A DNA stretch of 64,000 nt, from contig ML679959.1 of the NCBI GenBank assembly GCA_007922225.1, positions 26,464,216 through 26,528,215 on the forward strand, in the 5' to 3' direction. Below are positions 27,506 through 39,580 of the stretch, one piece after another. The stretch is from Emydura subglobosa (lineage: Eukaryota > Chordata > Testudines > Chelidae). Position numbers and translations under genes: made by a program. Under the pieces are notes generated by a model. It did not search any database, was not told the DNA's origin, and saw only the letters and a program-made list of their open reading frames with translations. Each line of letters opens with the position of its first letter. Within the stretch, counting starts at the first letter, position 1.

Positions 27506-28596
27506 CTGCACAGGCATAAATTTTTTTTTTTCAAATAGAGAAAAGGAAGGAAAAGAACCAAAACACTTCTTTCTTTCTAAAAAATTAATACAACGCAATA
27601 GACTGCTCCCCACCCCAGGCAAATTCTGCTCTCAGAATAACTCTGCTGAAGTCCGTATAGTTTCTCTGGATTTACACAGATGTAACCATGTGCACGATAT
27701 GTTCCAAAATATTTACTTTCAAAGTCTGAGAGATTGATCCCACGACAGTTTAACAAAGATGTTACTTTGATGATGCCAACTGAATGCTACTGCATACCTG
27801 TCTGGGTTTAACTTTTTCCATTTTTTAATTAAAATTCTTTAACATTTTGAACTCCTAGAGACACTTTCAGGAGCATTATATTGTCATGGGGGATCTCTGT
27901 GTAGTAAAAGGATGGTTGATTGCTTTGGGTCCAACTCTGCAAGATGAGGATTGGTCAGGATCACATTATTGAATAGTTCAGTTCTAACTGGCTTTTATAA
28001 ACAGACACACATTTTGCTTCAGCCAGTCAGAAATCAGATAACTAATTCTAGCATTGTAGTGAGCAGGCAGTGTTTTCGCTTGAAACACTCCACCCTGTCA
28101 GAAGGTAATGAATGTGCTGGGAAGGGGCTAAATTAGTTTTGCTGACTCAGTGAGGTGGGTGGCTCATTACATCACCCATATATAAAGGAAAGTGGAAGTG
28201 GCTCTCTGCAGAGAGGACCCACGGTGTGGTAGAGCATTTCTGGGGGAAGAACCCTAGGAACAGACAAACCTGGGGAAGACAGAGCTGAACACTATGCCTT
28301 GTTAATGTTAATTTCTTTGGTAATAAAGCCAAACTCCAGGGAGAAAGGGAGTTTCGACTCTTCACAATGTGTGGATTTTTTTTCCGAGCAGATGGAAAAG
28401 ATACCTGATCAAAAGCACGGTTTATGGTGCACAGATACTACAGAGGTGGGGGCCCGTTAACACAGAAATATTAATAAAAATACACATAAAGCAAAATCAC
28501 TTGAAAGACCTCAGTAATATCAGTATGAAAGTTTTAGGGTCAGGATCTTTCCCACCCATTTCCCAGCAGAAAACCACATCTGTAATTGTAAGAGAC
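27506..28596 (-). other. ARMC9: ARMC9 intron, about 1.1 kb
   Basis: No repeats or genes recognised with confidence. A 9-base T run lies near 27523, just inside the acceptor region. Confidence 0.8.
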
Positions 28597-28736
28597 CTGC
28601 ACTCCTGAGGCAAAGATTCATGAGCAAGGCAACAGAATATTCCAGCGTGTAATCTGACAGGCAATCTGTATCCTTTAGAACATCAACCAGCCAGAAAATG
28701 AGCCCATCACTGATCATAGCCGACTGCCAGGCACGT
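28597..28736 (-). CDS. ARMC9: ARMC9 exon ([19 protein letters not shown]...)
   Basis: 140 nt: one base completing Arg, 46 codons and one base of a split Gly. Acceptor AATCCTAG. The donor reads GCAG/GTCTCT, poor at +3 to +6, yet it is the only site that keeps frame with the next exon (GKKMCAKV). The peptide contains [12 protein letters not shown] and [18 protein letters not shown], the most diagnostic ARMC9 stretch in the window. Confidence 0.95.
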
Positions 28737-31039
28737 CTAGGATTTAAAACAAATAAAATAAATACTTTTTATGCTGGATATATTCATTTCAAATAAGAGT
28801 GCAATAAAGCCCTACTTCTCCTATTTACTGCATGTTGGCCCTCCGACAAAGAGTGTAAATTACTCACTTTGGCACAGGCAGAGAAACTAGAGCATTAATA
28901 AAACCCACAGAAGTGAGACAGAGACCCCTGTAGCATGCGAAGGCTTAGCCTAAGGCTACCCTAGAGAGCTTACAGCGACGCAGTTCTCTAGTGTGGCCAC
29001 TGTAAACTACTGGAGAGAGTTCTCCCATTGATTTAATTAATCCAGCCCCAAGAAGCAGCGGCAGCTATGTTGGCAGAAGAAGCTCTCCTGCCGACATAGC
29101 GCTGTCCACACTGGCACTTAGGTCAATGTAACTCACATCACTCAGGGGGCAGCTTATTCACACCGCTGAGTGACATAATTATTTTGACCTAAGCTGTACC
29201 GGAGCCGTAGCCTTAAACTCTGCATTTTATACCGTCACAGTTAATATCCAACTGGGCGTGAAGGAAGGTTTCTTCATCACCTTTATGTCGAAGACTGAAT
29301 TGTACTTCTCAATCTCCTTCTTATATTTAAATAAACCATTGTACATAAAAAGAGCCAACAAATTTATTTATTTATTTCTTCAGCAAGGAAAGCTGGTCCC
29401 TCTGCCCCCAATTTAGCAAATACTGTCCTTGCTTAATCCCATTTGCTCTTTTCCCTAGAAAGATTCTTGGTTCATTTAACTCTCCACTCGCAGAGAGTAT
29501 TATATAGCACACTGAATACCTGAAGGTTCTGCTAACTACAAGGGTTTAGTGACCCATCACAATGCGGTAGTTTGTTCCCTGGCAAGGCAAGAAATTCAGC
29601 AGAAACTCAAACCAGGCTGCAGAACTCTTTTTACTTGGTGCTTGAGTCTGGATTACTACAAGATGCTGTTTTGCTGGTGGAAACTTTGTGGTGAAAAGCA
29701 CTTCCATTTTATCTAATGTCCATGGCACTTTAAGCCTAATTCACAGGTCATTGAAGATTACTTTTGGTTGAACAAAAAGTATGTATTTCTGTTATTATTA
29801 AAGGGACTGGCAATTGATCCAGATAGCGCCCCCCATCCCCAGACAGTTTGCTGTACTCATGAATTGCCAAGTGGGTTTGAGGCATGGACTGGAGAAAAAC
29901 CCGGGGAACATTTGATACAAAGAAAAATGTCTTCATATGGGATATCTGGAGCAGTTCTTCCACAAAATTAAATACTAGTGTTAAAAATACATAATTTTAA
30001 ATTCTCTGCAGCCCATTGCACCACAATGTGCTTAACGCCAAAAGAACAATTAATACAGTTTCTTGTATTCTTCATAACTGCTTTTACAGAAAGTTCTTTT
30101 CCTCTAAGAATGGCATCTGACTTTTTTTCTGGCTGGGATTCCAAGTAGCATGGTACGGGCAATAATTTTGTCTGATACCATAAAATCTAGAATGAAAGAA
30201 AACGTGTTCAGTCTCACCTACCCCATCTCAGGGGCCCAGTGTGGGACCTCTCCCTTATGGGGCATTTAAATTTGTTTTCTCTAGCCAAGTTTTAAATGAG
30301 ATAAATTTAAAAAAACAAAAACGAACCCACAGTCTTCGAAGGCAAACTTTTAATCTTGATTTAAAAGAGAAACCGAACATCTCTTGTAATTATACAGGGC
30401 TGATTCCTTGCTTCTGTTCTGTGAGAGGCAAGGACTTAGAGCAAGTATAACTGACTCAGGAGGGTGTGACATCATCCACCTTCCTCCAGTCCCATGAGAA
30501 ATCCACTTCAGGAGGTCCTGGCAGCACAATTTCTCAGGGAGAGGTTCCACCACAAAAGCCAAGAGAGAGAGCCTCTGAATGGATGGCTCCAGACTCAGAG
30601 GATAAATAAGCTGAGGATGAAAACTAGCTAATTTTATGCAGAGAGGGCAAACCCTGACCCCACGCCTTGAAGATAACTGAGGGGTAACTCAACTATAGGA
30701 ACTCACAGCTTTTCTTGTCCCCATATAGATTTTTAGGATTTCAAGATAAGGGAGTTGATATGGTTTCAATGAGGCTGGGCCATGAAGAATACCTCTTAAA
30801 ATGCACAGACACTAATGTGCATAAATTCACCTGCGTCTGACAATTGCTAAGAAATCAGACTAATTCTGCAGCAGAGCTGAGTCCTCCTCCAGTTATCAAT
30901 GGCACTTCTTTCATCAGCCACAGAGGGTTCTGATGATTGTTGTACAAAAATCAAGTGCTCTTCTATCCTCCCTGAACAGAGCCTAAATAGTTTGCATTTC
31001 CTTTCGTGCTGTCGCCGCTGCCTGCTGAGCTGTCATCAC
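28737..31039 (-). other. ARMC9: ARMC9 intron, about 2.3 kb
   Basis: Contains a MITE-like element at 28951-29215 and a T/A-rich stretch near 29360. The rest shows nothing recognisable. Confidence 0.8.
28951..29215. mobile_element. MITE-like terminal-repeat element
   Basis: 265 bp. Ends TAAGGCTACCCTAGAG and its inverted relative TACCGGAGCCGTAGCCTTA. Internal blocks (CTCCTGCCGACATAGCGCTG, CACTCAGGGGGCAG, TTCACACCGCTGAGTGACAT) tie it to the same family as 919-1150 and 12243-12614. Confidence 0.6.
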
Positions 31040-31163
31040 CTGAGGCTGAATTTCTGCAAAGCCCCCAGAACATTCTCCCGTGTAAGGGAATCCTTGTCTT
31101 CAGCTTTCAGCCTCTCCTCCAACACTCGCAGCAACTTTGGGTTCTGGGAAAGGTAGAGCCGAC
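31040..31163 (-). CDS. ARMC9: ARMC9 exon ([19 protein letters not shown]...)
   Basis: 124 nt: two bases completing Gly, 40 codons and two bases of a split Arg. Acceptor TTGCATCAG; donor GTGATG. The peptide contains [18 protein letters not shown] and [12 protein letters not shown], typical paired helices of the ARM-like core and strongly conserved with human. Confidence 0.95.
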
Positions 31164-32064
31164 CTGATGCAAACAATGATGAAAGAACAGATACTGAGAT
31201 ACCAGCCCATGCCAGAAGGCCAGCCTCCCTCCCCGTTTGCACAGAAAGATGGTTTGAGCCCAGTTTCTCTGTCTAACAAGCCACATTCCCCAAGCAATGC
31301 CTCAATAGAAACCCACAATCTGCACAAACATCACTTTCAAGATGGCTTCCACCCATTTAGGGCAACTGAACCAGTTTACCAAGCTTGTACTTTGGCTGTA
31401 CTAGCCAGACCCCACAGCCTCACATTCAAGCACGTACCTTCTAATTTACCACAGAGTTCAGGATTAAAGTCTGGGATTTCCAAAAGAGCCTAAGAAAGTT
31501 AAGTGCTCAGCTCCTAGTGACTTTTAACAGCGGCTGGGTACATGACTCTAATAGAAAAAGGGAGGGCACAGTACCAGTCAGAAAAGTCTGCTGCATCAGT
31601 ACTAGCGCACAGCCCAGGGCTGGGACTCTCTGCAGTAGCTGTTGATCAACGGGCAATTTTTTGGGGTAGCTGTTTTAAACGTGCATTTTCAGAACATTAA
31701 TCGTGCAAGATGGAAACAATTACAGGTTTGGTTCTGCAAGATGCACACAACTACTGTGGTTGAAGAGCACACTTCACTGTGTGGGACTAAAGGGACTAAA
31801 GACAATTATAATGTGTGGTATGGAAATTAGAAAACCTACTGTTAACGGCCTACAAAGACCACAAACTATAAAAGGCAAGGACTGAAATAAACAGTCAAAA
31901 TGGCAACTCGCCAGACACTGACAAATTTTCTGACTTGAACAAACATAACAAAGGACAGCGAATGCCCAGAAAAGGATGTATTTAAATTTCCACACACAAT
32001 GACAATGAAGTACCTATGTGCCAAGGTACATGAAGAGGCCAGCCCTTTGCAGTGGATCTCTTAC
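31164..32064 (-). other. ARMC9: ARMC9 intron, about 0.9 kb
   Basis: Nothing recognised apart from chance ORFs. Confidence 0.8.
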
Positions 32065-32155
32065 CTTCTGCCAGCGAAGCAAAAGCATTGATAAGCCTCG
32101 TCATGTACTGTCGCACCACTTCACTCTTGGAATGTAACAATGTTAGCACATTTCT
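32065..32155 (-). CDS. ARMC9: ARMC9 exon ([18 protein letters not shown]...)
   Basis: 91 nt: 30 codons plus one base. The acceptor follows a pyrimidine tract ending CTTGCAG; the donor is GTAAGAG. The peptide contains [20 protein letters not shown], an amphipathic helical stretch of the armadillo-like region. The split Gly codon is completed by the next exon (GRLYLSQ). Confidence 0.95.
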
Positions 32156-33320
32156 CTGCAAGAGAAAGCAAACATTTATGAAAATAAATGAAGCTGGAAG
32201 CTGGAAAATTCAAGCTTAGGCTTATGAAATGTTTTATAAGTATTGTAAATGACGCAGAGCAAATATCAAAATCGTACAAAGGCATAAAAAGTCAAGTTAG
32301 CAATTTATTAATCTTCCATTATGTGTATGAAAAGAGTGTGGTAACAAAACAGAACAAGATTTGATGTGCAGGGTAAAGTTATAATAAAGCAGTACCCAAG
32401 AAAAGGAACTCTAAATTAACTACACTCAAAGAAATAAAGTTAGCTTCTTGGAATAAAACAAACATTTTTGTAGGGCTTTTGTTCATTCTGACTAATACTA
32501 CAAATTTTTGAGGGGTCCTTTAACTCTGCAACATACTCCTTGGTGTGGGAGAGGTTAAAATCAACTCCTGCACTGCAGATTGAGGAAAGCATCTTTCCTG
32601 TCAGTGAAATAGTTATCCTGACTGCTAGCTATGAGCCCTTCACAGCTGGACAAGGAACAAAGCCCACTCTAGAAAACACAGGGCAATGTATCTTAGAGGG
32701 GGACCCAGAGGGGGAAGTTGGGGAAGGAATGATGGGAATACAGGAATGTCTCCTCACTAGTCACTTGAAAAAGGAGGTCCAGGACAGCATGGCTGGTTCA
32801 GGTCACTCAGCCAGTGACTCATGTTTTGAGAGAGGGAAAGAGGCACACAACTGACTCTCGAGGACAGAGAAAGGGATGACTAGGGGTCCCCCAATCCAGG
32901 TCCCAGTTTTTCAAAACACCAGTACTGATAAAGTTGTGGAAACAACTAACTCTGTCTCTTTTAGACAGGATGCAATTCCTCCTGAAGGAATGCTTGTCGG
33001 TGAAAATGCAAATGATCCACAGACAGAGGGGAGAAGGAAATTCCTCAGGCGGGTAAGACACAAGCAGTGCTGAGAAAAGGTGCATCTCTTCTTAGCCCAG
33101 AGAACACAGATCACATCCCTCTAGGGAAAGAGGGCGGGGGAGGTCCCAGGGCTGGAAGCAGGAATCCCAAGGTAACTCCAAGAGCGGAGATGTGTTTTTT
33201 GCATGGGTACAACCCTGGAGTTGGAAGTTTTAGACAATAGGTTAGACAAACACCTTTCAGGGATGATCTAGGTACACTTAATCCTACCTCAGCATGGGCG
33301 CGGGGAGGACATGGACTAGG

Positions 33321-33748
33321 TAAATTGTTCTCAACCTTTCCAGATTACTGTGCTTTCAGACATCTGATTTGTCTTGCATATCCCAAGTTACACGTCACTT
33401 AAAAACTACATGCTTACAAAACCAGACATAAAAATACAAAAAAGTGTCACAGCACATTATTACTGAAAAATTACTTACTTTCTCATTTTTACCATATAAT
33501 TATAAATCAATTGGAATATAAATATTGTACTTACATTTCAGCATATACAGCAGTATAAAAAGTCATTGTCTGTATGAAATTTTAGTTTGTATTGACTTCA
33601 CTTAGCACTTTTATGTAGCCTGTTGTAAAACTAGACAAATATCTAGATGAGTTCACGTACCCCATGGAATGGTGGTTCTCAACCAGGGGTATGCATATCC
33701 CTGGGATTATGCAGAGGTCTTCCACGGGGTACTTCAACTCATCTAGGT
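33321..33748. mobile_element. hAT-like non-autonomous element, rearranged
   Basis: Left end TTCTCAACCTTTCCAGATTA; a middle section rich in AT. At the right, inverted arms 33641-33665 (CTAGATGAGTTCACGTACCC) and 33724-33748 (GGGTACTTCAACTCATCTAG) enclose a segment containing GTGGTTCTCAACCAGGGG in the reverse of its expected orientation. The ends match the CAGNGGTTCTCAAC terminal repeats of hAT-type elements. Confidence 0.55.
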
Positions 33749-33750
33749 CA

Positions 33751-33961
33751 GTGTTTCTCAACCTGGGAATCATGGGACAGGTTTAGGGGAGTCGCAAGTG
33801 CAGGGACAGTGTTGGGGGTGGCAAGCAGGGCAATTGCCCAGGACCCCATGCCACAGGGGGCCCTGCAAAGTTAAATTACATACTTTAGCCTCGAGCAACA
33901 GGGCTTGGGCTTCAGACTCCTGAAAGGAATACAGTTGTCTGGGAAGGTTGAAAAGCACTGC
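33751..33961. mobile_element. hAT-like short element
   Basis: Bounded by CAGTGTTTCTCAACCTGG and AAGGTTGAAAAGCACTG, imperfect inverted ends of hAT type. About 211 bp, GC-richer than its surroundings. It sits next to the previous element inside the CR1 tail. Confidence 0.6.
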
Positions 33962-35086
33962 CCTGGAAGACCTCTTCATACCCCCAGGGATGACCTCTTG
34001 ATATCTCTTCCAGCCTTACATTTCTATGATTTCCAGGGTACCTGTAGAGACAACAAATGCATCCCCAAGAGGACAAAGGGACTCATATCTTGAAAATTAG
34101 ATCCATGGCACCTAAGAGGTAAAGAATGAAACCTCTACTCTGGAGAAAATGAACTATTATTAATGAATATTAAAGTCATGATTCTGTTAATACACAATTG
34201 GATTATCAACCACTCTGACCCCTTCCAATCAATATGCAGGCTAGACCATTCTGAAACATGCTTTTAAAAATGAAATTGCAAGGATATATTGTATGAACAT
34301 CTTAAGATCAAAATCCCAGTTTAATTCTTATTCTGGGTCACAAGAGAAATGAATTCAGTGTATCCTCTGACAATCCATAAATCACTCAAAAAGGTTTATC
34401 GAGTGAGTCAGTTGCTTGTGATACATCATACCAGTGAGAACCAGCCTCCTGTGTTAGGATCCAACCCTGCTCCTCCTGAAGTCAATGGTATAACTGCCAC
34501 TGATTTCAACTGCTACAGGAGCAAGACCTCAATCCATTAATAAACTTCCATGTCTCTACAGATACTACACACCCGCATGCATTGTAAACCTAAATTAAGA
34601 ACTCTAGTAACACACCACCTTGCTCAACACAGCACAACAGTAATCACAGGAAAAAAACACATACTTACAGAAACCGTTTCAGGGCCTGGTCTATGAAATA
34701 CTGAGCATCTCCTGTGAGTGCCTTTGACTGCCACTGACCTCAATGGGAGTCAGTGGAGCTCAAGGGCTAGCAGAACTGGGCCTTCCTACTGTTTAAATGA
34801 CAGAAGTCACATTTTGGCTTATGGAACATCACTAAGAGCTCATCCCACAACACTGCAGTTAGGATGAAAAATGTCAGCTCCCCAGAACAGACAGACCAGC
34901 TCTTCCTCCCCAAAGACAATCTGTATTAGTGATCAATTGATTCTGAAACGTATGTCTCAACACAACACAGCATGTAAAAATCTGTTTAATTATTTGCATG
35001 TTGCAATACCCAGAGTTTTCTGATCAGCACATTATAAAAATAAATAATATCACACACAAACCAGCGTATGACCTATTCTGGCTGAC

Positions 35087-35179
35087 CTGGCTACTGTTGT
35101 GGATATCCAGTAGGTCATTGTTGATATAAGCCTGCAGGACGGTGTCTCTCTGCTCACCGGGATGAGACGTTGTCAAGCG
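35087..35179 (-). CDS. ARMC9: ARMC9 exon ([19 protein letters not shown]...)
   Basis: 93 nt, 31 codons, phase 0. The acceptor is TTTCTTGCAG. The donor reads CAG/GTCAGC, weaker than consensus because position +3 is C, but the frame joins exactly to the next exon. The peptide contains [19 protein letters not shown] and ends [10 protein letters not shown]. The last residues differ from the human sequence. Confidence 0.92.
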
Positions 35180-36050
35180 CTGCAAGAAATGGGGGGAGTG
35201 GGAAATTAATCATTCATATAAATTAATGATAATGTGAAAGGGTCTGGGATATCTTTGTGGAGAGGATAGAGGATGAATTCAACTTTGAGGTCTGACAGTA
35301 AGTGAAATGAGTTGAGAACTCTCAGATCATAAAACTGTCATTCAGAATCTGGCAGCATCTGCACAGGACTGACCCTGGTAAGACAGACACGGAAGAAACC
35401 CAGTACCAGGCTCAAAGTCCTTAGTAAGATAGGGTGTGAAAGTTTATACAACATCTACCTGGTTTATATGAGCTTCTTTCCTGCCTGTCATTTTGCCCAT
35501 GTCAACCTTCCTTTCAATCCCTCAATTAGCTTCCCCTCTTCCATAGCATTCTTGTTGACATCTTCGAAGTGTTGATAAAATATGTTTACAGTTTTCCCAA
35601 AAAATGGAAGATTTGATATAGGGCAATAATAGGGAAATAAGGCTGCCTATATCAAGAGAGAGTTTCTTGAACAAAGGCACAACAATCACTTCTCGGAAAC
35701 AAAAGGACACCTTACCCTCCCTCGGGCATAATTCCAATGCAGGTTCTGAAATCTTCCAGCTGGCTTTCACCAGTCAGAAGGGACACAGAGGTAATTTACA
35801 AGTCACAGCCTGCACTTTCCGAAGCACCTTCAGAGCTTCAGCAAGTGTCATTAACTTGAACTCAAGCAAAGACGACCCTGCATTCTCTCCTTGCCCCACC
35901 CCTCTGCACCCTCATGATGGAGGAAGACAGCTCATTCAGATGCCAGCTGTCTTGTCTGCAAATTAGATTTTGGCTCCAGCTCTACAAAATGGGCCTACAC
36001 CAGTAGCACATGAGATCCTTCTTCACTTGTAGTGAGACCATCTCACTTAC
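35180..36050 (-). other. ARMC9: ARMC9 intron, about 0.9 kb
   Basis: Contains a possible LINE reverse-transcriptase remnant at 35522-35790. Nothing else seen. Confidence 0.75.
35522..35790 (-). pseudogene. Possible LINE (L2/CR1-like) RT fragment
   Basis: The minus-strand translation contains FREVIVVPLFKKLSLDIG followed by LISLLLPYIKSSIFWENC. It resembles the non-LTR RT pattern of a VTPLLKKPSLD block followed by NYRPISLLPFISKVLE, with indels. About 80 residues, without the catalytic motif. The similarity is judged by eye, so this is tentative. Confidence 0.4.
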
Positions 36051-36162
36051 CCAGCGCAGAGCCTGCAGTAAGAAAGCTTTAAGACGATCACTCCCGATGA
36101 TCAGATCTTTCTTCAGCTTCTCATAATCCAAAGAAGGTAACAATGGCACTTCCTGCATTTTC
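36051..36162 (-). CDS. ARMC9: ARMC9 exon ([19 protein letters not shown]...LLQALRW)
   Basis: 112 nt: one base completing Val, then 37 codons. Acceptor ATGTAG, donor GTAAGTGA. The peptide contains [15 protein letters not shown] and [15 protein letters not shown]. This is the entry into the armadillo-like helical region and is nearly identical to human by recall. Confidence 0.95.
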
Positions 36163-37156
36163 CTACATGGCAGACAGGAAACCAGACATTTATTAAAACC
36201 ATGTCAGTCTCCTTTTACAGGAGCTGTTGAGGCAAGTGGAGAGAGCAAATCTGGTTTCAAAAAAGCAACTTGCATGCGTCCTTCCTTTTAAAAGGAAAAT
36301 AAATCCCACAATTTTAAAATTTATTTCCTTATTTCTATTACTAACATCAGTTTAGAACATTAGCACTCAAAGAGGATTTTTTAAAACTGGATTTTTCACC
36401 ATTTATGCAGTTTGTTTCCTGTATACATTTTGCTTGAGCTGGACAGGGAAAATCAACTGGTAAATGTAACACGTATTTCAAATTGTTTCTTTGTTTCTTA
36501 ACAACACTGGAAGGGAATGGTGACTTTTTAAAAAACTGCTTACACACAACTGTTTTTGTTTTGAGTACTAAAATATGTTACCTGCTAAAATCACTTCTAT
36601 TCGTATTAGGTTCCCCAAACACTCACCTCACTGCCTTATCCTCTTTTCAAACAAATTCTAAATTCTGAATTTACCATAAAATGCCAGCGGCCCAGATGCT
36701 CCAAGGTATTTAACTTCAATGAAAGTTAAGTGTCTAAAAACCTTTGAGGATCAGGGCCATTATCCCTTTAGGATAAAACTGATCAATCACAGAAAAACTT
36801 GTCATACAATTACTATTCCTTCAGGGACAAAGTTACTAAATCCACTGCAAAACTGGTTCTAGGAACACATAAAATTGAGCTTACATGGGGCCTCCTTTCT
36901 TCCTGGATTTGTGGGACGCTAACCAATTACAACAGAACTGTAGTGTTAGACTATACAGCCACTTAATCACAGTTAGTGAAATATTTGTTGTGTGGCAAGC
37001 TGTATTAATAGGGCTAAAAACAGCTTGCTGAGATTGGAATATTAATGATCCCTTTACATGAAGAGTTCACAAAAGGCACATGGACCACACTGCATTCACA
37101 TACAACATTTGTGAGTAACAATATACAGAGAGGCAAGTGATCCTCATTAGTAAGGA

Positions 37157-37889
37157 TAAGATTATGTCACGAAGGTCACAGAATCTGTGACTTTTAGGGA
37201 CCTCATGACATTTTCTGCTTCAGATCAGGGAAGGCAGGAGGCAGGATTAGAGCCCTCAGACAGTGGGGGGCCTCCACAGTTCCCTGCTGCTGTGGGCAGT
37301 GGGGGGAACCTGCAGATCCAAATCACAGCGAGCGACAGGGAACCTGCAGCTCCAAGCCACCACAAGGGGTGGGGGAGGAGGCCCGGAGCTCCAAGCTGCC
37401 ATGGGATGGGGGGGCAGAGGGGCAGTCCCTGGATTTCTGAGCCATCATGGACAGCCGGGGTACTCTGGACCTCCGAGCCATCACGGGCAGTGGGGGACCC
37501 CAGAGTTTCAAGCCACCACGGGCAGTGGGGCCCCTCTGCAGTTCCCAGCTGTTGCAGGCAGCCCCTACAGCTCCCAGCACTACAGGCGGCAGGAGCACCC
37601 AGATATCAGAGCCGCCACAAGGGGCCAGGAGCTCCAAGCTGCCACAGGGGTCCCGAGCTCCAAGTCGCCGGCCCCACACGGTGAGGAGGGCCCCCACAGA
37701 CCCAGAGTTGTCAGCCCTGGCTCCGCAGCTCCGAGGCGCCATGGGCAGCAGGGAGACCCTGTCCTGCTGCTCTCATCCCCCAATCAGATCCATTTTGTCA
37801 TAATTATTTTTAGTAAAAGTCAGAGATGGGTCATGAATTTTTGTTTATTGCCCATGACTTTTACTAAAAATAACCATGACAAAATCTTA
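37157..37889. mobile_element. Terminal-repeat element carrying a GC-rich minisatellite
   Basis: The ends TAAGATTATGTCACGAAG (left) and, inverted, TAAGATTTTGTCATGG (right) match. Left subterminal AGGTCACAGAATCTGTGACT is a short palindrome. 37795-37889 is a hairpin (arms TTTTGTCATAATTATTTTTA and its complement with a loop near ATTTTTGTTTATTGCCC). Between lies about 530 bp of degenerate tandem repeat. Long open frames across it come from base composition and are not genes. Confidence 0.6.
37230..37765 (+). repeat. Degenerate GC-rich minisatellite, unit about 35-45 bp
   Basis: Repeated unit approximately GAGCTCCAAGCCGCCACGGG followed by CAGTGGGGGACCC, about a dozen diverged copies. It stands out sharply from the AT-rich intron. 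It is open in several frames on both strands purely because stops are rare at this composition. Confidence 0.7.
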
Positions 37890-38002
37890 ACTTTACTCAT
37901 TAGTAACTGGGTGGGCAGTGCCCTGCACTGTACTGATTGATGGTCTCCTCCCACATACTCTCTTTATAGATCACCAAGGGAAGCTCAGCAAGAACCACTT
38001 AC

Positions 38003-38037
38003 ACAGGGGCTAAAGATGCTCTTAACATTGTTGATGC
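38003..38037 (-). CDS. ARMC9: ARMC9 micro-exon (ASTMLRASLAPV)
   Basis: A 35-nt exon, too short for ORF detection. It begins in phase 0 after ATCCAG and ends with a split Val codon (GT) before GTAAGTGG. The next exon supplies the third base, so the joint reads [10 protein letters not shown]. It encodes ASTMLRASLAP, matching the human segment. Length, phase and both splice sites agree. It lies about 22 kb from the previous exon. Confidence 0.9.
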
Positions 38038-38582
38038 CTGGATAAAAAGAAAAGGAAACAATTGTTAATCCAAATTTTATGCAGGCAGTGCTTATTAATC
38101 AGATTCACAGTGTTTTCTCTCATGAGGCTTGTGAGGTTTTGAATCTATCACTACTACCACCGTGGTGTACTTAGGCATAACTAAAATTGGAGGTAAGTGA
38201 TTATTTTTACTTTAATGGGAGTTGGAACAGATGTTAGTTCCCAAGTAAAAAGGCTTTTAATTATGCTCAGGATTGACACTTCTCTTTGCAGACAGACTCC
38301 AAAAATTACCTGATTAAGATCCAAGCATTTCAAAAAGAAAACAAAAAGTGATAACAGGGAGCAGGAAAAACAAGGTTACAGCCAGTGGGCTATTGTAAGA
38401 AGTGAGGACAACGATTTCACAGGAATCAGCTGGGGTTGGAAAAACCTGAAGGAGATGAAGGGCCACTTGGAAAGTCTTCATTGACTCTTTAATACTTTGA
38501 AAATACTCTTTAAGGTTGAAGTGCCTTTCTTCTATATATAGTTTCCAATTCAGATACAATTCCTATTTGTTATTCTGTATTT

Positions 38583-38660
38583 AGAGAGTTCTGTCTGCGT
38601 ACTTGGTGCTGTACAAAACAGAGGAAGGCACAGTCCCTGCTTCAAGCAGTGTACACAAAC
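38583..38660 (+). repeat. LINE/SINE-like fragment (L2-type)
   Basis: A GTGCTGTACAAAACAGAGG block followed by GGCACAGTCCCTGCTTCAAG, a motif pair frequent in ancient L2/MIR-related repeats of amniotes. Short and diverged. Confidence 0.4.
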
Positions 38661-39580
38661 ATGATTGCCCGGAAGAGCGACCCACAGCAGCAAAGCTTGT
38701 TTTTCTCATCCTGCCTCAACCTATTTCATTTTAAATCTCATTGTTTCCCTCATTAGCAGCCCTTTTTGAGTGATCAGAGATAAGCACCAGTCAGAAGACC
38801 GACTGGTAAGTGTCAGCATTGTTTGTATATTTATCAGTTTTAATATGGTCTTTGCTAAAGATAACTGTGGGTGGACCGGGGAAGAAACAGGAAAGTTTCA
38901 TGGCATGTATTCCATTGATGTCAACTGTGTGCAATATTCACAGAATATTCAGTGTCTTCTTCTTGTGATGATTACACCTGCTCACTTTCTACAAATCTCT
39001 CATTACCACTTATGCCTTTAAAATTAGTCTTCTCTTATAACCCACGCTTTTTCAAAGGAGACTGTATAATCAATGTCTATTGTCTGATTTAAAACTGGGA
39101 AGTTTAGAAGACGAAAGGCAGGAATCACCACAGAGAATATTGAATGACTCCATCTCACATACCACTGAACACTTAGGTTTCACAGTGGTCAGAGGTATCC
39201 CTTACTAATACAAGAAGCATTTCTCTCACAAATGGAGTGAGCTTATAGTTGCACTGACAGTCATTTTATATTATGTTTAAATCAATGAAGACTGTACACA
39301 ATAGCCAATTAATGGTTGTTAGGCCCTAACATTAACCTGTCTTGACAGCTGCTCTCCCATGTTACAGGAATTACTTTTCACAGTGGAAAAGTCTTTCAAA
39401 TGCATCATATTTTATATATAACATTGAGTCCATTTGCCTTTCAGTTATTTTTATTCATTTTCCTCAATGCTTTTGTAAATATCAAAGGTAAGTTTTGTTT
39501 AAACCAAGCTTTCCTCTGATCAAAAGCCATTGTCTCCTACCTGAGCCTGCAATAAAATCACAAATCATTTCTACCACTTT

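Larger units (their letters stand above)
33228..34034 (+). repeat. CR1 LINE 3' end, split by later insertions
   Basis: The left piece (33228-33320) holds GGTTAGACAAACACCTTTCA, GGGATGATCTAGGTACACTT and ATGGACTAGG. The right piece (33990-34034) resumes with ATGACCTCTTGATATCTC, TTCCAGCCTTACATTTCTAT and GATT. Joined in order these are the standard CR1 tail, so about 670 bp between them were inserted later. Confidence 0.78.
32156..35086 (-). other. ARMC9: ARMC9 intron, about 2.9 kb
   Basis: Contains the CR1 tail split by hAT elements (33228-34034) and short amniote palindromic repeat fragments near 34440-34530 and 34690-34790. Otherwise nothing recognised. Confidence 0.8.
36163..38002 (-). other. 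ARMC9: ARMC9 intron, about 1.8 kb
   Basis: Contains the GC-rich element at 37157-37889. The part from 36163 to 37156 shows nothing recognisable. Confidence 0.85.

Noticed and set aside
31164..31242. Apparent upstream Met extension of the RLYLSQ frame
   Set aside because: Sequence before 31163 is intron preceding an AG acceptor. Phase with the previous exon requires the splice.
37263..37940. 225-residue open frame and several overlapping long frames on both strands
   Set aside because: They lie in a GC-rich tandem repeat where stops are rare. They are open on both strands and match no family.
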